DNA of 64,000 bases from Macrocystis pyrifera. Taxonomy: Eukaryota > Sar > Phaeophyceae > Laminariales > Laminariaceae. The DNA is taken from assembly GCA_031763025.1 (NCBI GenBank), contig JASSKH010000025.1, positions 11,816,165 to 11,880,164 on the forward strand, given 5' to 3'. Position numbers and translations under genes: made by a program. This document shows, piece after piece, positions 33,801 to 45,183 of the stretch. The notes beneath the pieces are model-generated. The model was given only the letters and a program-made list of their open reading frames with translations, had not been told where the DNA came from and ran no database searches. Numbering within the stretch: position 1 is the first letter of the stretch; each line of letters opens with the position of its first letter.

Positions 33801-36800
33801 CAGAATTAACAGCGTAGGATCGATAACATCGAGAAACGCTTGGCACTAAAATTCGATTTTCATACCGAAACCATGTTCTGTAGAAAATTCCGTAAAAAGC
33901 CCGTTTTTTTCACAAAACCTCAGACGTTCACGCAATGTTTTTGAAATAGATCCTGAACCTCCGCACACACATTTTGTTGTAAATTTGGCGAGATTGTAAC
34001 GGACGCGGTGCAGGCTGTGGGGTTACGTTTTCGCTAGATATCTAGAGCCCCAGATTGGATCATTCAAAACAACCCTAACACCCCAGATAACTGACTAACC
34101 AAAATCATACTGTACACAAACACACCCCGCCCGTAAGCCTCTTGGCACGAGGGAACCGAAAGTTCATGCGAAGGCTTAGAGTCCAAACACAAAAATGGCC
34201 AGAATTGCTGATGTCAAAACAATTTCCGACGAAATCCTTAAATCAGCGAGTCAAGTTGACTACATCCCTCAAACGTCAGGCGTTTTCCCCAGGTAGGACG
34301 CTCGCCAAGTGGGCAGGCCTTCGGAGCATTTCAGTGCACTCCTGCCGCAAAATAACTTTCGAAAGGGTCCCACAAATCACGCACCTCGTGATTTCCTAGA
34401 AAATAATGAGTGTTTTAGGGAAGCTTTTACAAATCTCATGTGGAAAACACCGTGATTCAATCTAGACGTACGTTTGTCTATTCATGACGCGCGTGCCACC
34501 AGAGAGGTACGCGTGGTACTCAACACCGAAACATTCATGAGTGACGCTCTTAGTGAAACAAAAAACTACTCGATATTGTTGGATTACCACTCACAAATAC
34601 CAGGTATGTGTTTACCTGGTGCGACATGTATTGGTCTACAGCATGGCTAGGCCAGTTGTTATCCTTTCAGGTTGTTTCAACCCATCTATTGTCTTTGATT
34701 ATTCTCCAGTTATTTCTCTCTTCGTATCTCAGACATTAGGCCACATGTCGGGCACTTGTCCCTGCCCCCCGCCTACGTGTTATCGAGACAAGAGTTCAGC
34801 ACAGCCTCTCCTCTCGTCGACTCGCGTGAAATAGTGCCCGAAGGTGCTAAACGCTTTCTCCGAGCCAGTTTTCGACAGGACAAACGACCCGCTTGGTGCG
34901 TCTCGAACTCGGTAGATGCCATTTTTCAGGTGCGATGTCCGGGCACCCGAGCACTGAGAGCGCCAGACAAGGTTGTGTGTTCTTCTTCGTGTGTCACGTT
35001 CAAAGTTATCCCAGGGCCAGTGGTTGGGCGAGGGGGACCTCATGAAACGTCACGAGAGCAGCAATGCCACGGTAGCGGTGCTGCCGTATTTTATGAGCTC
35101 CTCGCATTGGGAGCTCAATATATCACCCGAAACATGACTGCGAAGAAATTTGTTCGCGCAACCAGACCAACATTCTTATGCACTACAGTAGTTCCACGAG
35201 AAATATTTTGCTAAAATTATCGTACCAATGAGTATACTAATAGTTGCTAACTTGTTATAGGTATATCGGCCAGAATATGTTGCCTCAGAAGGCAAAACAT
35301 GCACCCTCCCTTTCGTGGGATAAGTCCGAGCTCCCATGCCCCTCCAAAAACCTTTGTGCACCGGCGACCATAGCAGTCGTGCTGTGCGCTCACCGAGTGT
35401 GGAAGACGAGCACATGAAGCCCACGCTGGTGAGGACGTACGGGTAGCTGCTGCCTTCCGGGTAGTCGATAGTATACGTAATGCCTCGCACGTGCTGGTCC
35501 TCCTCGCAGGAGATGGTGCGACTACTTGTTATGTTCCAAAAATCATATGATTGACTGCGAGGGGATAAATAATTTAAACATAAACAGAACGCGAGGTGGA
35601 AACATACGCTTCAGAGCATTAAAAGACGAATGATGGTTTCGTCTTTTTTCTGACTTCTAAGGTAGCCGTGGTCACACAACAGAACAATAACAAGATCTGG
35701 AACCAAAACGCACAAGCACCGCAGAACCTGCTCGCAAGGGAACCGTTGGGGTTGTGGTATACCATCCTATATGTCTGCTGTAAATGTTGACATATCTGCG
35801 GTCATCGAATAAGAATCAACACTAGAAACAAGTATGAGTCGGGGGTAGTCACCCGGTCTGAACATTTTGAACACACCTCTGTGGCTGAGGTGAGAGGCTC
35901 TTTCCTTTAGGAAAGGTCCCGGAACCCGTTAGGGCGGTACCTCTCACAGGAAGAAATTTTAACGGCAAGATCAATATAACCCACAGTATATACCAAGCAT
36001 TTGCCGCCTGGTGTTTAGTCTTTTATGTCGCGGATGCTGCAAGTATGGGGCCTTTGGTTTAGCCGGAGACTGTATTTCAGCATTCGAGAGAGGTGACATT
36101 TACTTAGAAGCGGTGACGATTTGAGTGCTTTAGTGAAGAGGAAGCTGTGAAACTCTTTCCCATCGATGTAACTGTTCGCGGGAATCGACAAGGAAGCCAC
36201 TTCTATAAAGAAGGTTTTCTTTGTGTACGCGAATTTCGCTATTGCGACGTCAGCAGTTGGTAGGAGCGAAACCACACTAGCAAATATTACGATAGATTCG
36301 TCCACCATTATTTCAACTACCGTATGTTTGTATGTGCGCGTCAAAATGAGCCTTTCGATTCGACCGTTATCACGCTGCGTCCACCTAATGCATTTGACCT
36401 CTGTGAATACGTCCGACTTACTCAAACAGCAGTAATTTCAGGATGACTTTCGGACTATCAATATGGGTGTTGCTTTCTTTGTGTGACTACCATGGAGCTT
36501 CGAACGGCCGGTAATAGCGCGATACGTGTGCAATCAGCTGCTGCAGGTGAGTTAATGTATTTTACTTAGTGCCGTACGTATATGCGATTGTTGACAACCG
36601 AACGAGGGTTGACATTGTCGAATACGTTTTTCCTGAACTTTCTGGTGTTCCGGAACCTTTGCTGTGTTCGTTTTTTTACTGGTTTTCCCGAATGAGTTTC
36701 CTTAGACGACGACCGCTCGTAAACGTTACGGGTTGTGTTCTCTTCCGTTAAACCCGGGCGAAGAGTACTGAATACAGAATCTATAATCTTGAATTTCGAT

Positions 36801-38078
36801 AATAAAAGCACATCAACGTCACTTTCCACCAACGAAACACCTTGTGAAAGCGTTCGAGTTCGGGTGCATGTTGTTCTTAATTGGCATGGAAGTTCAATTT
36901 TTCAATTTCATGAACCCGCCCCTAACGGGGGGGGGCGGTGATATGTTTTAGATCCCAGATCCCAGCCTCCGAAAAGCTATTACGAGCAGAACTTCTTTAA
37001 ATTTTTGGTTGTTATGGATATGTGCCGAGTTGTTCATGTTTTTTTCCTGCATACGTTTCAAGAACATAAAATAGAAGGTGAAACGTCCTTGGCAAATTAC
37101 GGCCATCAGCAGGTCGCTCGCGAACAGTGAGGGACCCGGCTGGGTTGTGAGCGACCAGCACCCCACCCCACGGCTCGTGCCCTGCACTCTTGTCACGATA
37201 ATCCTTCGGACCTTTCGTCCCTCGTCCTTCCCCATCGAAATGCCCCTATCCACGACGTTAAACGCTCTCAGCAGTTGGTTCCAGTTTCTTTATATGTCTG
37301 CAAATATAACTACACACATTTGACCTACGAACGGGTCGAACTCCATCCAAAATACTAGCAGCATTCGAGGGTAATACCAGACGACCGGAGTGCCGGCAAT
37401 TAAATCAATGTTAAAAATAATCTTTATTCAAGCCTGTTATATTTCAATTTCTGACAACAAAATACCAATCTGCTGGTTCCGTTCTGCTTCCGCTATGGTG
37501 GCGATCGTGCCTCTATTCGCTTTTTTCTCGATCGCCCCTCGGGTATACCTCCGTTGTAATTACACGTGAGTGCCGATCGAGCAGGCTTGATGTGTGTGAA
37601 TTTCCTATTGTTGAATATACCACAACCACTGCCCGCTGATCACCCCAATGCGTCGTGCACTGCTCAGACTGTTTACAACAGCTCCATTCTATTCCCGCGC
37701 CCCTGGCCTAGTTTGCCTTCTACCTGCTCACCCGTTTGAGAAATGGTGGGTTCGGTTGTCGAGACACGTGATGTTGAGGTAGACTATGCCGTAGTAAACT
37801 TCCGGCACACCCCATTCCATACTCTGCACGCCTGCAGTGCCCCCGCAAATACTTTCTGATTGTTCTCCTCCGGTACTGTTGTTAAACTCTGGTGGGATGG
37901 TCTGCTCTTTGCTGTCACCAGTGCATCTCATAACGAGCCCGTCGAGCCAGTACCCGCTCCACACGGTCAGGGCGTATACCCTGGTGCCGGTGGAACATGG
38001 TTCGTTGATGCCCGACGATATGGCGATCGATGCCGAGCAGATAACGATAACCTTAAGAGAGGTCCCAGCCATCAACAT
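30487..38078 (-). CDS. Predicted four-exon gene: jacalin-like, Cys-rich, single-pass membrane protein
   Basis: The exons are 38078-37732, 35554-35394, 32415-32279 and 30807-30487. The three junctions leave 2, 1 and 0 bases and each next exon begins with exactly the complementary number, so the total is 966 bases, 321 residues plus stop. Donors are GTGAGC, GTGAGC and GTAGGC; acceptors are CTCGCAG, ACCCAG and GCCAG. The product has a signal peptide, a beta-prism-like ectodomain, a seven-cysteine module, a stalk, one membrane helix and a short basic tail. A cell-surface recognition role is inferred from architecture only. Weak points are introns of 2.2-3.0 kb, modest third and fourth acceptors, and no transcript evidence. 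Confidence 0.5.
32279..32415 (-). CDS. Exon 3: Cys-rich module
   Basis: The minus frame begins with two bases (AT) after ACCCAG, completing an Asp codon with the G left by exon 2. It encodes 45 further residues and ends at ACG before the donor GTAGGC. The peptide contains AICTDCGGDTVLK, then PEYCELPSCSETECCEEKGK and C. That is seven cysteines in about 35 residues, including C-x2-C and CC pairs, typical of small disulfide-bonded extracellular modules in algal and protist surface proteins. There is no ATG, so it is invisible to simple open-frame calling. An internal donor AAGG|GTAAAT at 32305 could give a shorter form. The overlapping plus frame is Ser-rich and looks like a shadow. Confidence 0.5.
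32416..35393. other. Intron 2 of the predicted gene
   Basis: About 3 kb. Contains the dispersed repeat copy b (35085-35235) near its 5' side in minus sense. Open frames (for example 34756-35214 on plus) show no motif. Confidence 0.4.
35085..35235 (+). repeat. Dispersed repeat, copy b
   Basis: The counterpart of 29790-29950 in the same orientation, lying about 160 bases downstream (minus sense) of exon 2. The two copies bracket exons 3 and 4, which could allow recombination between them. Confidence 0.6.
35394..35554 (-). CDS. Exon 2: second half of the jacalin-like domain
   Basis: A 161-base exon with good signals: pyrimidine tract plus CTCGCAG acceptor and GTGAGC donor. It starts with one base (T) that completes a Gly codon from exon 1 and leaves one base (G). 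It encodes words SYDFWNITSSRTISCEEDQH, RGITYTIDYPEG and YVLTSVGFMC. The pattern of a (V)xGI strand followed by a V-L-T-S-V-x-F strand resembles the closing strands of jacalin-type beta-prism domains, with Cys replacing the usual Thr/Asn. Similarity is structural pattern only, so the domain name is tentative. Confidence 0.55.
35555..37731. other. Intron 1 of the predicted gene
   Basis: About 2.2 kb. It holds a minus frame (about 37300-37010) with RKVRRIIVTRVQGTSRG and FASDLLMAVICQGR. These resemble another copy of the exon 2 strand pattern, but no donor gives a phase that joins exon 2. It could be an unused or alternative exon. Another minus frame at 36015-36425 has no motif. A TTTAGGAAAGGTCCCGGAAC stretch near 35908 is unexplained. 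Confidence 0.4.
37732..38078 (-). CDS. Exon 1: signal peptide and first half of the jacalin-like domain
   Basis: Starts at ATG 38078 and runs 115 codons plus GG to a GTGAGC donor. Residues 1-23 (SLKVIVICSASIAIS core after MLMAGT) form a signal peptide with a single basic residue and hydrophobic core. RVYALTVWSGYWLDGLVMRC follows; the pattern (V)xxLTVxSGxWLDGLxMxC matches the I-x-x-I-x-V-R-x-G-x-x-I-D-x-I strand pair of jacalin-like lectins. ICGGTAGVQSMEWG and VYLNITCLDN complete the exon, with N-glycosylation sites (NNST, NIT, NRT). The frame stays open upstream to an acceptor-like CCCGACAG, so a further 5' exon is possible. Confidence 0.55.
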
Positions 38079-41000
38079 CGCCGCTCGAGATTCCTGTCGG
38101 GAAAGAGGGCGAGGGGGGTAATTTGGGCAGCATTTGGGTCCCCTTGAAATGCTGTCCTAAACATCAGACGAGTGATCCTATCATCCGCTTAGGTAAAGAG
38201 CGCGCAGCAGAAACAAGGCCGTCCTGAGTGTAGGTCGGGCAACGCCTGACATTGCAAGTTCGGACACGTCCCATACTTCATCAGCCCGATAAACTTTGTT
38301 TGGTTTAAGCTGTGTAGGCGCCAATCGTATTGGTTGTCATGCTTTCCAGCGAAAGCGTTCACAGGCCCAACGAGATGCCATGCCCAGTCACCTAGATTGT
38401 TGTTCTTGCTTCTCAATGCACGCCAACTGTTGAGCAAATATTCGTCGTGATAGTGGGACTTGGAAGGAAGAAGTAAAAAAACAACTGGACCCGGCCGCAT
38501 ATATCTCTTCTGTCCCACTCTAAGGAGTACCCGAACGGATTGTTGGATACAGTACACCAGGCTCGAAATGAATCTCCATCACCACACTTGACCTAGGTGG
38601 TAGCCACACCTATCAGGATTTAATTTCACTGACTAAGGATTGGCAGCTCATTGGTGGCATGTCTGACTGCCCCTCATGTCATTGCTCTGATCTCTGATCC
38701 ATCATCTCTACGTGAAATCAACAGGCGTACATCAAACACTGATAAACGTGTACGGCAGTACACCCAACGTTCAGGTACAAGGAACACACCACGAAGTACA
38801 CCCAAAAGTGTAGGTCCGTAGACCCATGGTTTCTGATTTTGCGAGTCGGTCGGCGATGATACAGTTGGTGTCGGTTCCCCCGTTCGGATCGTGTTAAACT
38901 TGAACTTCTGTTTTTGTACTGTTTGACAAAAGTATTTCGTTTTTTATTGCACGCAGACATCATCGTCCGGCACGGTACATCACTCCTGACCACAACCAGT
39001 CATGGCATTATATATCTAACGAGATTTACTAGACGCATCAAACACCCTGGAAAGCTATGTCAATAGCGTTGTTCTACCTTAGCTTTAATACAACGTGCTG
39101 TACCACTCTGGGCGACAATGAATTGTCCCTTTGACGTTCATGACTGATCGGAGATTTTTACCCAAATCTTGGCGCGTATCCCTTGCGCGCAACAGCAAGG
39201 AACAACTGCTACTACAGAAGCGGCAGGGCCGTCAAGAGTTGATTAAGAGGGTCCCTGACGGGGGTTTTATCATCAGAACCTATCATCGTATTCCTTGCAC
39301 CATAATGCGAAGATGTAAATAGTTTCGGAAGCCAATGAACCGGGTAGCCCGACTTCTTTGGTTGGGGGTTTAGACAACAACTCCGACGGCGTCGGCGCGC
39401 ACCTCAACCACCGCATGAGGCGCCACTACAAAGTTCTTACGTAGCTGAAGACTTAGCACTGGGCTCAGCCTACTCGTGGGCGTCGTCATGTCACGAGACG
39501 ATCTTCCGTACGGCTTCCGAAACAGATTTCTTCTGTCATCGGGCCCATACGCCCTGGGAGTCGGTCACAAACGGAAAAATCCAGGAGGAAGCGAACCTAT
39601 GCCGTACTTGCAAAAACCGGCGTCGGTAACCTTAGTGGATATGAACGATTTCACGAACGAACCCTCTATTTCATAAACAATTTCGGCCTGTGTTGATATG
39701 GTACAGGCAGGTACTAACTCTGCTAAAGAGAGCGAAGTACGTCTGTAAATGCCCATTCTCTCCAGGCCATGGTGAATCGATCGAAGCTGGGGGCACTGTA
39801 CAATGTTGTTGTTTTGGTTGGGTGGAGTACTGCGCTTATCGTGCCCGACAGGGAGATACTTAGTTCCAGAGTACTGCAGTAGGGGTAGCCGATACATAGA
39901 GACCACGTCAGACGACCCAAGCATGAGACACACGCTACGATAGGTGTATATTGCACCCTTTCGATAAAATATTTCTGGGCGGCCGTGCACCTTACCACAA
40001 TACCGTCAGACTAACATTTGTGTATTTCACGATTAGCTTCGTTATATAAACAGCGTAGCAACAGCAGTAGCGACCTCCAGTCGCTAGGCAGCCACATACA
40101 TGCGTCACTCGGTACGGAGACACGCGTGCGGCACGATTAAGCTGTGGTGCGCCGTTGTACAAAAAGCATAAATCCGGAAATGCGATCCGGAACAAAAAGG
40201 CAAATAAAAAAAGCGGGATATAAATAATCCCAAAGAGTTGACACGCGGGCTGGTAGAAAGCGCAGTGGAAGGGGTTCGGGTAAATATTCGAATACGTGAG
40301 GGGATACTCTTGCCGTTTAGGCAACGTATCGCTGCCCATTTGAGCCGGAAACCATTGATATAGAGACGAATCATGTATACGACACAGTAAGTGAGACATT
40401 GCTGGATGGTATTATGTGGTCGATGAGGTGTTCTACGATACCTAACATTTCTGAGGCTCCTATGCTATGTCCCCCCAAGGGAAACAAACTTATAAATACG
40501 ACTGATGCTACATGCATCTCGCACGTGCACATACGTACCTACGTTTGCCCGACAATGTAGAGTATAAGTTGCATACCCATCCGTCAGCTGGCGCCCGGTG
40601 AGGACGCGTGGTGGCTCAGAATCATTTTTTGGCAATGCGAACCATCTATCGTAGACCGCCTCTGATACGAGTCGTTCGAGTTATATGCTGGTGTATGAAT
40701 TCATGACGATACACGCATCACCCGCGTCGCCACTGAGGTATTTTATGCACTCTGTATGTACGTGCATGTACGCGCAGCTGCCCCGCCGACGTTTGTGTCC
40801 GCCGCAGAAGTGGCTGCTACTCCGCCGAAGTTTCGCTGCTGCTTGTCAAAGACGCTGCTGAGGCGTATAGATTGCAGACTCTCTGTAGTACTGTATATTG
40901 ATGTATATTACTGCCGTGTGTACTATTATGGATGTAAAAGTATATCAACGTGCCTGGTACCCGAATACAATATGTAAGTTATAACAAAGCAAGTCACCCC

Positions 41001-41388
41001 CGAGCGAAACTTCTGCTCCCGTACACGTTGCGGCTGTCACTATGAATCTGCCGCTAGGTATAAAACGGGTGAAATATGAAGCTGTTGCGGATACGGATGG
41101 CCGCTGCTGCCGCGACGTAGGCAGGTTATCCACTAAAGGGTAGTTCGAATACGAAGGACCGAACGACTACCAAGCACGGTGACCGCGGCTGATGGCAAAC
41201 ATCAGACACCAGGTAGTACGGGTAAGCGATTCACAAGCAAAATTCGGTACCAGCAGTCGGGGTACGCGCCCGTGCAAAAATGCGATATTAACGGAGAAAC
41301 GGGTAGCATCCATGCGCAAAAGCAGGTTACCAGCGTAAGTCGCATATGGTCGTTGCACGGTGATTTCGTGGTCCCCGACCCGACTATG
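38079..41388. other. No supported gene
   Basis: Minus frames at 38189-38557 and 39565-39990 are open. The latter begins after a good acceptor-like CTCTCTTTAGCAG (exon would start at 39719) and reads words such as EIVYEIEGSFVKSFISTKV. No compatible donor chain was found. The rest is featureless. A true upstream gene or 5' exons of the receptor gene could be hidden here. Confidence 0.35.
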
Positions 41389-41890
41389 TCGGGGGCGGCC
41401 TCGGGCGTGCTCACGCCGTGCCTTGGCTGCCGGCTGGCCGGGTGTGCTCTTCTCGTTTTTCACAGTAACATTTCAAATACGTCAAGTGTGAGTTGGACCA
41501 GTTGAATGGTAGCAACTTGATTTATCACAGTGTCGTGGCCAAACGAATTTGGTTGGCGGGCTTACCTTTGCCGCGTCAGGCCTACCTTTGACCCGTCAAA
41601 CACTGTTCTGTAATATATGTTTTTAAAATTGGGATGTCCTTGACAGCTGTCCATCAAGGGAAGAATGTGCGGTTAACCGACCGTGTCGGCCACGGCCTCG
41701 GGCGTGCTTGCGCCTTACCCTGGCTGCCGGCTGGCCGGGTGCGTTACGCTCGACGTTTCGCAGAAATTTTCCCAATACGCCAACTGTGAGTTAAACCACG
41801 TCGGGTGTGAGTTGGCCCAGTTGAGTGGTCGATACTTGATTTGTTGAAGTCTTGTGGCCAAGCAGTTTGGTTGACGGCTCGCCTTTTCTC
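41389..41890 (+). repeat. Two tandem copies of an about 297-bp repeat
   Basis: Copy A (about 41395-41690) and copy B (from 41692) share GGCCTCGGGCGTGCT, GGCTGCCGGCTGGCCGGGT, GTGTGAGTTGG, CCAGTTGA and GTGGCCAA in order. A segment of copy A (CCCGTCAAACACTGTTCTG ... TGTCCATCAAGGG) recurs beyond the copia element at about 45745-45835. The copia fragment therefore appears inserted into, or bounded by, this repeat family. CGGCCTCGGG words also occur in the CTG arrays at 47-48 kb. Confidence 0.65.
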
Positions 41891-41892
41891 TC

Positions 41893-42987
41893 TACAGCCT
41901 ATACGGCTACCGGGTCGACCGCAGTTGTGGGGAAAAGGCCTGTGCTGTACTCGCCCCGGGACAACTGCCCAACAAGTCTGCAATCAACATCAACGATTTC
42001 CACTGCGCTGCCGGATACTCCCACGAGGTACTACTTCGCAAGACCGCGGAGCAGCAAGGGATTGTCCTCGAGGGAAAGCTGCTGGAGTGCAAAGGGTGCT
42101 CCATGGCAAAGGGTCTCCGCAAAGGTATCAAGCAGTCCACACACACACGAGCAGATAAGAAGCTCGTGAGTGTTTTTGTGGATTTGAGTGGACCAAAGGT
42201 GGTAGAGTCTCTCGGGCGGAAGCGGTATACTCTCATCGTGCGCGACGATTTACCACGGTATACGTGGGTGTACTTTATGCGCTACAAGTCGGACGCCGCG
42301 GAAATGTTCGAGCTGTTCCTTGCGGATTCTCGTGCAGACGGTGTCCCTTCTACGGTGGTAATCGTCCGATCTGATGGGGGTGGTGAATTCCGCGGGGGAA
42401 AGTTTGGCGACCTGCGTAGATCACGAGGGATCAAGCAGGAATTCACGACGGCCGACAGTCCCCAATACAATGGAGTAGCAGAGCGCGCGCTAGGTTTGAT
42501 AGAGACGGCCGCAATGTCGGGCCGAATCCAGGCTCAAGAGCTTTTTCCTGGCGCGAAACTCCCGGCCACGCCGTCGTTGTGGGCGGAAGCGTCCCACTGG
42601 GCGTGTGACGCCTTGAACCGCGCAGCAACAACAGCTAACCCGCAGAGCAAGTCGCCACATGAGATGTGGCATGGTAGCCCCCCCCCCCCCCCCCCGGTAG
42701 TACTACTGCCCTTCCTCAAGCCTGGCTATTGCAAGGTGAAGAGGGAAAACAAGTCACAGGCGAAAGCGCAAGAGTGCTTTTACCTCGGCCCTGCAACAAA
42801 CTACCCCGGAGATTCAGTACGAGTGCTGACAAAGAACCGCACTGTGCTAATAACGCGCAATGTCACCTGGCAACGCGTGTCCCCTGCACCACCTGTACTT
42901 GCCCAGGCGAATGACTCCCTGTCTACGGGAAAGGGGGGGTCAGAGGCAGACGATGTGAGCACGTCGGATCGAGGTGGTGGGGGGGGG
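41893..42987 (+). pseudogene. Copia integrase
   Basis: The frame 42103-43023 extends upstream without ATG to about 41893. It starts with the HHCC zinc-binding module (FHCAAGYSH ... LLECKGCSMAKG). The catalytic core follows with D in VFVDLSGPK, D in VIVRSDGGGEFRG and E in SPQYNGVAERALGL, the D,D-35-E triad of retroviral-type integrases. The C-terminal part has LKPGYCKVKR and ECFYLGPATN, the copia GKGY-like extension. An 18-C run (42678-42695) encodes an expanded Pro tract after HGS. The frame leaves the correct path in a G run at 42979-42987. Confidence 0.92.
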
Positions 42988-43595
42988 TGGTGGATGAGCT
43001 GGACAACGGTCTGGCTCACTTGAACGACCTCGACGTGACGTGGGGTTTTGACCTGGACGCGTATATGCAGGAGCGCGCACAGCAGGCACCTGCCGCCGGC
43101 GAGGCCGGCGGCGAAACACCCGAGACGATGGGTTCGTCTCAAGGGGGCGCCGTGGACGCCTCCTCGGTCCCGACAGGGAGGGCCGAAACAGCCGAGACGA
43201 TGGATTCGTCTCAAGGGGGCGCCGTGGACGCCTCCTCGGTCCCAACAGGGATGGCCGGAAACGACCCGGGTGCAGCATCAGCCTCCGACACCGGGCAAGG
43301 GGACGGTGAGGATCCCCCCGCGGTCCTGTCGGGGAGACCAGCACACGAGCTCAGCAGCTGGGGCCGGCTCCCCCCGACTGTACGGGGCCGGACCTGGGAC
43401 CAATGCCAACGCCTGGAGGGTGAACCTGCTGTGCACCAGGTAAGGATGGATGAAAGGACCGCAGACGCGCTGCTTGCGGCAGCGTACGAGTCGTGGACGA
43501 AGCCTGGGAGTATGCTGGATCGTACGCCCTGGACGACGGAGGACGCAGTGGCTTTTATGGCCAGAGGACCTGCTGTGGAGAACAAAGGGGAGTAG
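42987..43595 (+). pseudogene. Copia integrase-RT linker
   Basis: A 202-codon frame that continues the polyprotein after the G-run slip and lies in the same frame as RT. It is variable in sequence and carries a duplicated 26-residue-scale block: SSQGGAVDASSVPTG occurs twice, from an internal 75-base tandem duplication at about 43125-43250. A TAG at 43593-43595 separates it from the RT block. Linkers of this type tolerate variation, so the duplication may be harmless. Confidence 0.75.
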
Positions 43596-43598
43596 AGC

Positions 43599-44957
43599 GT
43601 GTGCATGCCGAGTGGTTTCCCGGAAGACGTAGAACCGCCCCCACAGTCCGTAGCAGATGTAGAGCGTTCTCAATACAAAGCGGCGTGGCACGAGGCCATG
43701 AAAATTGAGTTGGACGGTCACAAAACGACCGGTACGTACGAAGCCGCGACACCGCCAAAAGGGCGGAAACCTGTAGGTGCGAAGTGGGTGTTTACCTACA
43801 AGACGGATAAGGATGGCTTGATAGTAAAGACAAAGGCCAGACTTGTGGCTAAGGGTTTTAGCCAGGTGCAGGATGTAGATTATTTTCAAACGTTTGCACC
43901 GACTCCCTCGTCAGCGTCAGTTAAAATTCTGGCGGCTGTTGCAAATGAACATGGTTTAAAGATTTTTCATCTAGACGTCGCACAAGCTTTTGTTCGCGCG
44001 AAACTCGACGCCGAGATATACATGAAACTGCCCGGTGGGTGTGGTGACATGTCGGGAAAGATCGTCCGCCTAAACAGATCACTGTATGGTCTAAAGCAGA
44101 GCGGACGGCAGTGGGCCGGATTATTGGTAGAGACCGTGGTAGAGTACGGAATGGAGCAGTGTAGGTCTGACCCGTGTGTGTTTCGCATGGTTGTGGACGG
44201 CAAGGTAGAACTTATCATGGCCGTTCATGTAGATGACATCGTGATCGCAGGATCGGATGAGATATGTAGAGATTTCCATGCCGCGCTAGCTATGAAATTT
44301 CCCACGAATAACCTTGGCGAACTGACTTGGTACACTGGTTGTGCTTTCAAACGCGACTGGGAACTGGGGACATTGGAGATTACGCAGAAGGCGTTCATTG
44401 AGAGCATGCTGAATCGTTTTGGTGTGAACTCATCCTCTGATATCCCCGCGACCCCCTGTGTGGAACTAGGTCCAAGAGAGGAGGACGAACTAGGAGGAGA
44501 CTGGCCGTACAGGGAGGCTGTGGGCAGCTTGATGTGGCTGTCGACCACGACGAGGCCGGACATCTCGAACGCTGTGCGTGCTGTGGCGCGCCACTCCCAC
44601 AACCCAACGGAGAGGCACTGGAAGGCAGTTTTGAAGGTTCTGGCTTACCTCCACGGGACCAGGTTTATGGGATTGACTTTTGTACGGGGCTCGGGTTTGG
44701 ATTTGACTGCGTATAGTGATGCTGATTATGCGGATAAGTCGAACGATAGGCGCTCGGTATCGGGGACGGTAATTACCCTAGGGGGTGCGGCCGTCAGTTG
44801 GGCAAGTAGTACGCAGAGGTGTGTTACGTTGTCGACAGCAGAAGCAGAATATGTCGCCCTGGGTGAAGGGGTGAAGGAAGCTTTGTTTACGGGAGCGGTG
44901 TTGTCGTTTATCTGTCCAGAGCTAAGCGGATCATGTGTCCGGGTTTTTCGTGGATAA
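43599..44957 (+). pseudogene. Copia reverse transcriptase and RNase H
   Basis: A 452-codon frame. RT motifs in order are VGAKWVFTYKTDKDG, KARLVAKGFSQ, the catalytic strand IFHLDVAQAFVRA (first Asp), LNRSLYGLKQSGRQW and the VHVDDIVIAG box (second and third Asp). The RNase H region follows: SLMWLSTTTRPDIS, KVLAYLHGT, LTAYSDADYADK and TLSTAEAEYVALGEG. All catalytic acidic residues are present. The frame is lost near 44945, where one base is missing before the last part of RNase H. Confidence 0.95.
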
Positions 44958-45183
44958 TCAGGGGGCCATAGCGTTGGCTGAAAACCCTCTTAGTTCTGCT
45001 CGGAGTAAGCATATCGACGTGCGTTTTCATTTTGTCAGAGAGCTACTTCGTGCTAAGAAGATCGACATTCAGTTCGTAGCTTCGGAAGAGCAGCACGCGG
45101 ATATTTTGACGAAATCCCTTGCTGCGACCCCTTTTAAGTCTCATCGTAGGTTCTTGTTGAATCTGCCTTTGGAGGGTGAGTGA
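44935..45183 (+). pseudogene. Copia RNase H C-terminus
   Basis: Continues RNase H in the neighbouring frame: GFFVDNQGAIALAENP, ARSKHIDVRFHFVRELL and HADILTKSLA, the conserved DNQ..I, KHIDVRYHFIRE and DxLTK motifs of copia elements. Ends at TGA 45181-45183, the natural end of the polyprotein. Confidence 0.93.

Larger units (their letters stand above)
41893..45183 (+). mobile_element. Copia (Ty1/copia) retrotransposon, 5'-truncated and disabled
   Basis: The coding order is integrase then RT then RNase H, which identifies Ty1/copia rather than Ty3. Gag, protease and the 5' LTR are absent: the recognisable frame begins in the zinc-binding start of integrase near 41893. Three lesions break the rest: a frame slip in a 9-G run at 42979-42987, a TAG at 43593-43595, and a one-base loss near 44945. 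Outside the lesions the protein is well preserved, which suggests fairly recent inactivation. Confidence 0.93.

Noticed and set aside
36948..37300. Additional exon between exons 1 and 2 of the receptor gene
   Set aside because: Peptide resembles the domain, but the only plausible donor (GTATGC) leaves the wrong phase for exon 2.
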